This document shows positions 1 through 5,620 of a stretch of DNA of 12,314 bases, piece by piece. Origin of the DNA: Acidobacteriota bacterium (GTDB lineage: Bacteria > Acidobacteriota > Blastocatellia > Pyrinomonadales > Pyrinomonadaceae); contig CAUJFK010000323.1 of the NCBI GenBank assembly GCA_963169175.1, forward strand, positions 1 to 12,314, in the 5' to 3' direction. Numbering within the stretch: the first letter of the stretch is position 1; each line of letters begins with the position of its first letter. The translations under genes and the position numbers were made by a program. The notes below the pieces were generated by a model. The model worked only from the letters and a program-made list of their open reading frames with translations, ran no database searches and was not told the origin of the DNA.

Positions 1-226
1 AAACTTTCCAACCGCTGTCTGTGCTCCTGTTTTTAGCAATTGCATCGGATTGGAAACCGAAGTTGAGATTGGAGTCGCCGAAGGATTGAAGCACGATAGC
101 TGTATTCGTTGTGATGAATTAGTAAGTATAGACAGATCGGATCTAACCCACTTTATAGGATCGCTCTCGCCGCGAAAGATTCAAGAATTAAATCGAGCTT
201 TGAAGGTTGCCCTCGATATCGAATGA
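1..226 (+). CDS. Type II toxin, MazF/PemK family (3' part only)
   Basis: The open frame runs from base 2 to a TGA at 224-226 and gives the last 74 residues of a protein whose start lies left of the window. The visible part reads NFPTAVCAPVFSN, then a beta-rich stretch (ETEVEIGVAEGL), then SCIRCDELVSIDRSDL and a C-terminal helix (IGSLSPRKIQELNRAL). This order matches the C-terminal half of MazF/PemK toxins: the 'vvaPltsn' strand, the 'S-x-v-x-c-d-q-i-r-t-i-d' strand and the 'iG-x-l-s' helix. Members of the family are sequence-specific mRNA endoribonucleases inhibited by a small antitoxin, usually encoded just upstream, which here would lie outside the window. The N-terminal catalytic part is not visible, so activity cannot be judged. 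Family assignment is fairly secure; specificity is unknown. Confidence 0.8.
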   Translation, partial: NFPTAVCAPVFSNCIGLETEVEIGVAEGLKHDSCIRCDELVSIDRSDLTHFIGSLSPRKIQELNRALKVALDIE

Positions 227-295
227 GCGAACGCCCTGTACTAGCGAAAACTTTGACGAAACGAATAATCTGCGGCTTTTTGATACCCAGAAAGT

Positions 296-1051
296 ATGTA
301 CGAAAAACAATTTGAAGGAAGATCGGCGATTGTCACTGGTGGGACTCGCGGTATCGGGAAGGCGATCGTGTTTGAGTTGGCTCGACGCGGGGCGAATGTT
401 GCGTTTAATTATGCGAAGAGCGCTGACGAGGCTGAACGGCTTCGGGCCGAGGTTGAGGGGCTTGGCGTTAAGGCATTTGCGGCGCAGTGCGATGTTGCGA
501 ATACCGAGCAGGTTGCGGCTTACGTTGGGCAGGTGAAAGATGCGTTTGGGGCGATTGATATGCTTGTAAATAACGCCGGCATCACGCGCGACCAGTTGAT
601 CTTGCGGATGAAGGAAGACGATTGGGACGCCGTTATCGATACCAATCTGAAAGGCGCGTGGAATTTTTGCAAGGCGGCGATCAGGCCGATGATGCGGAAT
701 GAGAATGGCGGGTCGATAGTTAATATCTCATCGATCAGCGGCGTTGTCGGAATGCTTGGCCAATCGAATTATTCTGCGTCAAAGGCCGGAATGATCGGAC
801 TGACCAAGTCGCTTGCAAAGGAAGTAGCGAGCCGAAATATCACGGTAAACGCAGTCGCTTTCGGGCTTATCGAAACTGAAATGGCGAGCGAAATGAACGC
901 CGAATATCGCGAAAAGATACTCGCCCAGATCCCACTTGGGCGGCTTGGGAATGTACAGGAAGCGGCCGAGGTCGTTTGTTTTGCGCTGTCCGATGCGGCC
1001 CGCTATATTACCGGCCAGGTTATCCAGGCGGACGGCGGACTGGCGATGTAG
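296..1051 (+). CDS. fabG: 3-oxoacyl-[acyl-carrier-protein] reductase-like SDR (FabG family)
   Basis: This is a 251-residue classical short-chain dehydrogenase/reductase. The nucleotide-binding loop TGGTRGIG is at residues 14-21, NNAG at 92-95, and the catalytic tetrad is N117, S146, Y159 and K163 (Y-S-A-S-K). The length and the C-terminal 'YITGQVIQADGGLAM' are typical of FabG, which uses NADPH to reduce 3-oxoacyl-ACP in the second step of each fatty-acid elongation cycle in the cytoplasm. The post-catalytic 'N-A-V-A-P-G' motif reads NAVAFG, with F189 replacing the usual proline. The ATG at 296 has no good ribosome site, but the Rossmann fold begins right after it. There is no acpP, fabD or fabF nearby, so this may be a second FabG or a reductase for another 3-oxoacyl or polyhydroxyalkanoate substrate. 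Its stop lies 10 bp before the rhomboid gene. Confidence 0.88.
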   Translation: MYEKQFEGRSAIVTGGTRGIGKAIVFELARRGANVAFNYAKSADEAERLRAEVEGLGVKAFAAQCDVANTEQVAAYVGQVKDAFGAIDMLVNNAGITRDQLILRMKEDDWDAVIDTNLKGAWNFCKAAIRPMMRNENGGSIVNISSISGVVGMLGQSNYSASKAGMIGLTKSLAKEVASRNITVNAVAFGLIETEMASEMNAEYREKILAQIPLGRLGNVQEAAEVVCFALSDAARYITGQVIQADGGLAM

Positions 1052-1061
1052 GGAACGGGGA

Positions 1062-1826
1062 ATGTCGCTTCAGGAAATTAACGAGGAAGAGCAGCAAACC
1101 GGCCCATCACCTGTCGCCTTTAGAATCCCGGTCCCGAAGTACACGGTGACGATATTGGCGTGCATAGGGGCGGTATTCGCGGTTCAACTTTGGGTCGATC
1201 GGCCGCGGCCTGACTCGCTTACGGGCCTGCTTTTTCATGAGTTGATCGTCTCAAGCCTGCGGGCGGGTTTCGTCAAGCCGGCGTTTTTTGACGGCGAATA
1301 CTGGCGGATCCTGACCGGAGCTTTTCTCCACGGATTTGTCGTACACGTTGCGCTGAACAGCTATGCCTTTTACAGCTTTGGCAAGCTGTTCGAGTTGCTC
1401 ACTAATCGGGCGCATTTGCCGATCGTGTTTCTTTTGTCGGCGATCTCGGGCGGACTCCTGAGCGCCTACTTTATCCCGGATGGAATATCGGTCGGGGCGT
1501 CGGGCGGCATCGTTGGCCTTATTGGCTACCTGCTGATTTATGCCTTTCGGCGGCGCCGGTTCGTTTCTTCTGCATTCCGCAAGAACCTGTTACTTAACAT
1601 CGGTTTTATACTCGTGTTCGGCCTCGTGCTTTACAGGGTCGTCGATAACTGGGGGCACATCGGCGGATTGATCGCCGGAGCGATCTATGGCTTGATACAG
1701 ATCCCGTCAGACGAATATAAAGACCCGCAAGAGGCGGGCACGTTCATACAGATCGCAGGCCTTGCTGCCCTCGGCGTCAGCATTGCAACTGCGGCGTTCA
1801 GTATCTATGTGATGCTGGAGGGCTGA
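1062..1826 (+). CDS. Rhomboid family intramembrane serine protease
   Basis: I place the start at ATG 1062, 10 bp after the fabG stop and preceded by a purine-rich GGGAACGGGG. The open frame reaches back to 936, but that extension overlaps fabG and is arginine-rich out-of-frame sequence. The 254-residue product has about six hydrophobic segments, beginning near residues 28-44. The rhomboid signatures are present: WR at 81-82, H90 with H95 and N99 in the second helix (H-x-x-x-N), the serine loop G-A-S147-G, and the second catalytic residue H209 in GHIGG. Rhomboids cut single-pass membrane proteins within or next to the membrane by a Ser-His dyad. The natural substrate cannot be read from the sequence. 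A charged Glu-rich N-terminus (residues 5-12) is probably cytoplasmic. It is likely co-transcribed with fabG. Confidence 0.9.
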   Translation: MSLQEINEEEQQTGPSPVAFRIPVPKYTVTILACIGAVFAVQLWVDRPRPDSLTGLLFHELIVSSLRAGFVKPAFFDGEYWRILTGAFLHGFVVHVALNSYAFYSFGKLFELLTNRAHLPIVFLLSAISGGLLSAYFIPDGISVGASGGIVGLIGYLLIYAFRRRRFVSSAFRKNLLLNIGFILVFGLVLYRVVDNWGHIGGLIAGAIYGLIQIPSDEYKDPQEAGTFIQIAGLAALGVSIATAAFSIYVMLEG

Positions 1827-1846
1827 ATCTCTTATCTTCAGAATAC

Positions 1847-2515
1847 ATGCCGCGAGTCAGAGTTCATCAACATGTAAACCCCCTTGCGCCGTACTATCGC
1901 CGGGCCCCAATGCCTGTGGATCTTGCGGCGGTTTTTGCCGATCCTGAACTGCCGCTTCATCTCGATATTGGGTGTGCCCGCGGGCGCTTTCTCTTACGGA
2001 TGGCAAAAACGGACCCTCGCTGGAATTATCTCGGCGTTGAGATACGCGAACCGCTTGTCATTGAGGCAAACCGTCTGGCAGAGGAAGCAGGGCTTGTGAA
2101 TCTGCATTATTCCTTCTGCAACGCGATGCTCTGGCTTGAGCCCCTGCTTCAAGGTGTTCCGCAAGGGCTTTTGCAAATGGTGACGATCCAGTTTCCCGAT
2201 CCCTGGTTCAAGAAAAAGCACGCAAAACGTCGTATGGTCAATCAAGAATTGATCGACACGATAGCCCGCCAGTTGGCCGGAGACGGCCGGGTATTCGTGC
2301 AGACTGATATTGAGTTTTTGTCGGAGGAGATGTTTGAGTTGTTTCGATCTGACCGACGGTTTGGACAAGTGAGCGCTGCCGAAAGCCCATTTTCAGTTAC
2401 GACCGAGAGGGAAAACGCGGTCGAAGAAAAGGGCCTGCCAATTTACCGGGCGATCTTCAAACCCATAGAACAGGCTGTCAACTTGTTAGCGCATGCTGGT
2501 GATCTAACGGCATAG
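1847..2515 (+). CDS. trmB: tRNA (guanine-N7-)-methyltransferase TrmB
   Basis: This 222-residue protein matches TrmB, which uses S-adenosylmethionine to make m7G46 in the variable loop of many tRNAs (EC 2.1.1.33). The SAM-binding motif I DIGCARG is at residues 40-46 and an acidic GVEIRE follows the next strand. The family signature FPDPWFKKKHAKRRMVN begins at residue 116 (consensus FPDPWPKKRHhKRR), with F121 in place of the second proline. The C-terminal T-x-x-E substrate loop is seen as TTERE near 185-189. The length is normal. The ATG at 1847 lies 20 bp after the rhomboid stop, without a clear Shine-Dalgarno sequence. It is the last + strand gene before a convergent gap, so it probably closes the fabG-rhomboid-trmB unit. 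Confidence 0.93.
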   Translation: MPRVRVHQHVNPLAPYYRRAPMPVDLAAVFADPELPLHLDIGCARGRFLLRMAKTDPRWNYLGVEIREPLVIEANRLAEEAGLVNLHYSFCNAMLWLEPLLQGVPQGLLQMVTIQFPDPWFKKKHAKRRMVNQELIDTIARQLAGDGRVFVQTDIEFLSEEMFELFRSDRRFGQVSAAESPFSVTTERENAVEEKGLPIYRAIFKPIEQAVNLLAHAGDLTA

Positions 2516-2564
2516 AGCGGCCGAGGATGTCTGAAAACTTTAACCGACTTCATAATAGAGGTAA

Positions 2565-2648
2565 TTTGAACGCGGATCAGGCGGATCAAGCTGATTTTTA
2601 CGGATCTATCCGTCTTGATCCGCCTGATCCGCTCGATCCGCGTTCAAA
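2565..2648. repeat. Interrupted palindrome built from 9-bp GCGGATCRR units; possible bidirectional terminator
   Basis: The left arm (2565-2590) begins TTTGAACGCGGATC and ends AGGCGGATCAAG. The right arm (2614-2648) is its exact reverse complement except for one extra 9-bp unit (CTCGATCCG reading toward the end). Between them, 2600-2613 forms a second small hairpin, ACGGAT-CT-ATCCGT. It lies between the convergent trmB and def genes, 49 bp after the trmB stop and 48 bp before the def stop, so it could terminate transcription from both sides. No long T tract follows either arm. The repeated ATCCGC wording is typical of dispersed intergenic repeats; copies elsewhere in the genome cannot be checked here. 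Confidence 0.8.
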
Positions 2649-2696
2649 GATGCCTTTGCTGCCTTAGACTTTTCAGATACCTGCTATGGGGTTGGG

Positions 2697-3188
2697 TCAC
2701 TTCCAGTTTTTTTCTTTTTTGAATCGTTTGACGACCATATCACGGCGCATTTTGGGCAAGTGGTCGATGAAGAGTTTTCCGTCACAGTGATCGGTCTCAT
2801 GCATAAACGCTCGGGCCGCGTAGCCTTCCGCCTCACTTTCGAACCATTCACCTTTTTCGTTTTGTGCCTTTAACCGGGCTTTCATTGGGCGGACGACGAC
2901 AGCGGGCACTTTGCCGACTGACAGGCAGCCTTCCTGGCCTGACTGCTCGCCTTCGGTATAGACGATCTCAGGATTTGCGGCGATCAATTTGATACCGTTG
3001 CAATCCATAACGAACAGCCGCAGGTTCAGCCCGATCTGCGGTGCGGCCAAGCCGACACCCTCGGCCTTGTACATTGTGTCGAACATATCGGCACAAAGTT
3101 CAGCCAGGCCGCTGTCGAACTCAGTGACGGGCTTGCCAACCTGGCCGAGAACGCTCTCAGGGTATTCGGTGATCGTTCTAACTGCCAT
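2697..3188 (-). CDS. def: Peptide deformylase
   Basis: This 163-residue protein removes the formyl group from the N-terminal methionine of new proteins, using a bound metal ion. All three family motifs are present: GVGLAAPQIG (residues 44-53), EGCLSV (86-91, metal ligand C88) and HETDH (130-134, metal ligands H130 and H134, catalytic E131). The open frame extends back to 3305, but the extra 39 residues are translated from a repeat element, so I use the ATG at 3188, which gives the normal MAVRTITEYP start. There is no Shine-Dalgarno sequence before it (CTGCCGTTTTTT). The C-terminus is lysine-rich (KKEKNWK). The enzyme is normally paired with fmt, which is not seen here. Its upstream gap is filled by an inverted-repeat element. 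Confidence 0.95.
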   Translation of the reverse strand: MAVRTITEYPESVLGQVGKPVTEFDSGLAELCADMFDTMYKAEGVGLAAPQIGLNLRLFVMDCNGIKLIAANPEIVYTEGEQSGQEGCLSVGKVPAVVVRPMKARLKAQNEKGEWFESEAEGYAARAFMHETDHCDGKLFIDHLPKMRRDMVVKRFKKEKNWK

Positions 3189-3195
3189 AAAAAAC

Positions 3196-3330
3196 GGCAG
3201 AAACACGACCGGTAGGGAGTGCGCCGTTCGATTGCGGATTTGAGATTTCGGAATGCGGATTTCAAATCCAAAATCCAAAATCGGCAATCCAAAATCGATC
3301 GCCACACTCCCTACCGGTCGTGTTTCTGCC
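3196..3330. repeat. 135-bp element with perfect 26-bp inverted terminal repeats (MITE/REP-like)
   Basis: The left end (3196-3221) starts GGCAGAAACACGACCGG and the right end (3305-3330) is its exact reverse complement over 26 bp. The 83-bp core is a run of related words (ATTGCGGATTT, AATGCGGATTT, AAATCCAAAATCC, ATCGGCAATC) and has nested arms: 3230-3241 pairs with 3278-3289 at 11 of 12 positions. There is no coding capacity, and no clear target-site duplication is seen. The element fills 135 of the 143 bp between the small Cys-rich gene (stop at 3332) and def (start at 3188). I infer a dispersed non-autonomous element; the family name is unknown to me. Confidence 0.85.
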
Positions 3331-3331
3331 C

Positions 3332-3541
3332 TTATCTTGGAATAAAGCCGCTTCGGGCGCCGCGCCCGTATCCGCGTTGAGCGAAAAATCCCTTTTCTTT
3401 GCGGGATTTACATTCCCAGCAAATAACGCGCGTTTCGTTCTCTGGATCGAACCAAACATTATAGTGTTCCATCACGCGGTCGCACTCAGCGCACCGGCGC
3501 GGAGGCTTATCGGTAATTTTCGGGTCAAATGTATCGATCAT
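3332..3541 (-). CDS. Small hypothetical protein with two CxxC knuckles
   Basis: I choose the ATG at 3541, giving 69 residues. The frame stays open to a TTG at 3625, but the extra part shows no domain. The protein contains RRCAECDRVMEHYNVWFD and, 21 residues after the first pair, ICWECKSRKEKGFF. The two CxxC pairs suggest a small zinc-ribbon or rubredoxin-like metal site. The tail is basic and glycine-rich (GYGRGARSGFIPR). I do not recognise a named family. The order upstream of def in the same direction, and separated from it only by a repeat element, suggests the two genes were once adjacent. The start has no clear ribosome-binding site, so confidence in expression is moderate. Confidence 0.6.
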   Translation of the reverse strand: MIDTFDPKITDKPPRRCAECDRVMEHYNVWFDPENETRVICWECKSRKEKGFFAQRGYGRGARSGFIPR

Positions 3542-3680
3542 GATATTTGGGGTTAGAAACTCGACTCGTACAAGTTTAGGTCGAAATAGAAAGGAAGCCA
3601 AGTTTACCGAACGCCGACCTTCCAAAGATCATACGCAGGCTGAACGACGCTGTTGCCGGACCAGCGGATCGGTCACCGGG

Positions 3681-3724
3681 TAAGAACAAGGCGGCCGCGG
3701 GAACAAAGGGATTCCCGGGCCGCC
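3681..3724 (-). terminator. Stem-loop terminator after the ferredoxin gene
   Basis: Bases 3690-3703 (GGCGGCCGCGGGAA) pair with 3712-3724 (TTCCCGGGCCGCC), a 13-bp GC-rich stem with one bulged G and an 8-nt loop. Read on the - strand it lies 28 bp past the ferredoxin stop and is followed by TTGTTCTTA, a weak T-rich run. This fits a factor-independent terminator for the - strand ferredoxin gene. The T run is imperfect, so efficiency is uncertain. Confidence 0.6.
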
Positions 3725-3751
3725 ATATTGTGTAATGCTCGATCTATACGG

Positions 3752-4048
3752 CTACTCTGGCTGGCCTTTGCACCCCGAGTCAAACAGCGCCGGCACTTTG
3801 GTACTGATGATCGGATAGTTTTCAGCGTCTTTGTTTATTTCCAGCCAGCCCAGATACTCTTCGGGTATCGACATATCCGAGAAGATGGCCTCGACCGGGC
3901 ATTCGGGTATACAGGCATCGCAGTCAATGCAGCTATCGGGGTTGATAAGCAAACGATCAGGCAGTTCATGAAACGCTTCGACAGGGCACACGGCGGCGCA
4001 GTCGGTGTACTTACAATCAATGCAGGGTTCGGTAACAATATAGGTCAT
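3752..4048 (-). CDS. fdxA: 7Fe-type ferredoxin (FdxA family)
   Basis: This 98-residue electron carrier aligns well with the Azotobacter vinelandii ferredoxin I type. The cysteines are C9, C12, C17 and C21-P, then C40, C43, C46 and C50-P. By family knowledge C9, C17 and C50 would hold a [3Fe-4S] cluster, and C21, C40, C43 and C46 a [4Fe-4S] cluster, with C12 as the extra cysteine. The second free cysteine of ferredoxin I (C24) is replaced by alanine (PVEAF). The segment IFSDMSIPEEYLGWLEIN is the usual extension after the second cluster. I use the ATG at 4048, preceded by AAAGGCGGGA; the longer frame to 4168 adds a segment with no ferredoxin features. It is transcribed away from glpX. Redox partners are not encoded nearby. 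Confidence 0.92.
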   Translation of the reverse strand: MTYIVTEPCIDCKYTDCAAVCPVEAFHELPDRLLINPDSCIDCDACIPECPVEAIFSDMSIPEEYLGWLEINKDAENYPIISTKVPALFDSGCKGQPE

Positions 4049-4160
4049 AAAGTTTAGGGTCCCGCCTTTAGGCAGCTTCGCGGTCGAACGTAAGGCCGTG
4101 GGCGGCAATCTGCAAAAAAACAGGAACTCCAAACGTAAAACCGTAATATCCTGAGGATAA

Positions 4161-4192
4161 CTTGTCAATTCGGGTAAGACAAGTGGTAGAAT
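4161..4192 (+). promoter_or_regulatory. Candidate glpX promoter with overlapping dyad
   Basis: TTGTCA (4162-4167) and TAGAAT (4187-4192) resemble -35 and -10 boxes with a rather long 19-bp spacer, about 50 bp before the glpX start. The -35 box lies within an inverted repeat, CTTGTC (4161-4166) and GACAAG (4178-4183), 11 bp apart. This could be a repressor site or chance. No matching promoter for the divergent ferredoxin gene is obvious in 4049-4160. Confidence 0.4.
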
Positions 4193-4242
4193 GCGAGCAT
4201 CACGATCAGAAAAATAGGTTCGTTAAATACAAGGAAACAATA

Positions 4243-5286
4243 ATGAAAGATATCAAAGCGGAACGCGAGCTATCCCTTGATTTTCTTCGCGTGACCGAGG
4301 CGGCGGCTATTGAATCAGCTAAGACGATGGGGCAGGGTGACCGCAAGCATTCTGACCATGTCGCGGTCGAAGCGATGCGCGAGGTAATGGATACCGTACC
4401 AATGCGCGGCCGCATCGTTATCGGCGAAGGTGAGCGGGACGAGGCGCCAATGCTTTATATTGGCGAAGAGGTCGGAGGCGGTGTATATGACGCCGATCTG
4501 CGGAAGGAATTCCCGGAGGTAGATATCGCGGTCGATCCGCTTGAGGGGACCAATCTATGTGCCCTCGGTGCCAACAATGCCATTGCGGTGCTGGCGGCGG
4601 CCGAGCGGGGCGGGCTATTGAATGCTCCTGACATCTACATGGATAAGATCGTCGTCGGGCCCTCAAGCCGCGGGGCGGTCGATATTGACGCACCGGTAGC
4701 GGATAATTTAAAAAACATTGCCCGCCGCCTGGGACGCGATGTTGATGACCTGACCGTTATTTGTCTTGACCGCTCCCGGCACAAACAGTTGATAGCAGAT
4801 GTCCGTGCAACGGGCGCGAGGATCAGGCTCATCTCGGACGGCGACCTTTCCGCGGGTATTTCGGCGGCGGTCGCGGGTACGAATATTCACGCTCTGATGG
4901 GCATTGGCGGTGCGCCTGAGGGCGTTATAACCGCTGCGGCGATGAAATGCCTCAATGGCGAGATACAGGCAAAGCTCATCTTCGATCCCGAACGCCTGGG
5001 TGTGGATAAGACCAAGGTGCCGCCGGCCGAAAAGGTGAAGGAACGCCTTCGTGAAATGGGTATCAGCGATCCTGAAAAGGTCTATGATACGAACGACCTT
5101 GCTCCGGGCAAGAAAGTTATCTTCGCCGCCACCGGTGTTACTGATGGAGCACTTCTGCGGGGCGTAAGATTTTTTGGGGCGGGTAAGCGAACGCATTCGG
5201 TGGTTATGACGACGGATTCGAAAAGTATCCGCTTCGTCGATACGGTCCACGTCGAAGGCGGGCCGGATGCGGTTATTCGGTTTTAA
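4243..5286 (+). CDS. glpX: Class II fructose-1,6-bisphosphatase (GlpX type)
   Basis: This 347-residue enzyme dephosphorylates fructose-1,6-bisphosphate to fructose-6-phosphate in gluconeogenesis. In some bacteria the same family also acts on sedoheptulose-1,7-bisphosphate. The GlpX signatures are present: GEGERDEAPM (61-70), DPLEGTN (98-104) and GGAPEGV (222-228). The metal-binding acidic residues of the Escherichia coli protein correspond to D33, E62, D98, E101 and E226. I start at ATG 4243, preceded by AAGGA at a suitable distance. The open frame reaches 4162, but those extra codons overlap the likely promoter. The length is normal. It lies divergently from the ferredoxin gene and upstream of a phosphoenolpyruvate synthase, another gluconeogenic enzyme. 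A 334-bp gap follows, so it may be a single-gene unit. Confidence 0.94.
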   Translation: MKDIKAERELSLDFLRVTEAAAIESAKTMGQGDRKHSDHVAVEAMREVMDTVPMRGRIVIGEGERDEAPMLYIGEEVGGGVYDADLRKEFPEVDIAVDPLEGTNLCALGANNAIAVLAAAERGGLLNAPDIYMDKIVVGPSSRGAVDIDAPVADNLKNIARRLGRDVDDLTVICLDRSRHKQLIADVRATGARIRLISDGDLSAGISAAVAGTNIHALMGIGGAPEGVITAAAMKCLNGEIQAKLIFDPERLGVDKTKVPPAEKVKERLREMGISDPEKVYDTNDLAPGKKVIFAATGVTDGALLRGVRFFGAGKRTHSVVMTTDSKSIRFVDTVHVEGGPDAVIRF

Positions 5287-5620
5287 ACTGTCACAATCCG
5301 AACGATCGGCGTTGCTATGTCAGACGTTGTTGAATTCGGACAAATTCAACTATGCGACGGTCAGGAACCGGATGGGAACTGGTTTCAGATATCGTCAAGG
5401 GGACTCGGAATACCTTCCAGAAAGCCTTAAACTGTAAGGCGGACGTAAATATGATAAGTATGAAAAGTCTTCGGGTTTTTTCTTCCTCTCCTTCCTCTTC
5501 TTCTGTGGTTAGATCGAAAGAATAACCACGGAAGAAGGTGAAGAAGAGGAAGAAAAGGGAAGTAAAAAGATTCCGATCGAGGGATAGATTCTAAGGTTAG
5601 ACCTGTGTTGGAGGGTTGCT
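5287..5620. other. 334-bp gap between glpX and the radical SAM gene
   Basis: No convincing gene is present. A short hairpin, GTTGAATT (5329-5336) with AATTCAAC (5343-5350) and a 6-nt loop, lies 42 bp after the glpX stop. It lacks a T tract, so a terminator role is weak. Bases 5351-5477 show no structure I can support. Positions 5478-5556 form a long purine/pyrimidine hairpin, listed separately. The last bases hold GGAGGG (5610-5615), the ribosome site of the next gene. I could not identify a convincing promoter. Confidence 0.6.
5478..5556. repeat. Imperfect purine/pyrimidine palindrome
   Basis: The left arm (5478-5511) begins TTTTCTTCCT and ends TGTGGTTA; its first 26 bases are all pyrimidine. 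The right arm (5523-5556) begins TAACCACG and ends AGGAAGAAAA, and it is almost all purine. The two ends pair perfectly or with one G-T wobble, while the middle pairs imperfectly. The loop is 11 nt. The wording (ACCACGGAAGAAG) resembles dispersed 'accacagag' style intergenic repeats of environmental bacteria, from memory only. It may also act as a terminator for glpX or a leader structure for the radical SAM gene. Confidence 0.7.

Noticed and set aside
253..287. TTGACG near 253 as a -35 box for a fabG promoter
   Set aside because: No acceptable -10 hexamer occurs 16-19 bp downstream; the nearest GATACC is too far.
207..536. 109-residue + strand open frame at the left end
   Set aside because: It overlaps the toxin end and the start of fabG in another frame, and most of it is arginine/leucine-rich shadow of fabG.
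936..1061. N-terminal extension of the rhomboid protein overlapping fabG
   Set aside because: It is out-of-frame fabG sequence rich in Arg and Pro; ATG 1062 after the fabG stop is the natural start.
2565..2648. GCGGATC repeats as a CRISPR array
   Set aside because: The units are only 9 bp, arranged as an inverted repeat without spacers, and there are no cas genes.
3189..3305. 39-residue N-terminal extension of peptide deformylase
   Set aside because: It is translated from the inverted-repeat element. The family normally starts at the MAVRTITEYP-like segment, which has its own ATG at 3188.
4708..5250. 180-residue - strand open frame within glpX
   Set aside because: It is opposite conserved GlpX motifs and has no recognisable domain.
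5329..5350. Short hairpin after glpX as a terminator
   Set aside because: The 8-bp AT-rich stem has no following T tract, so I mention it only within the gap entry.
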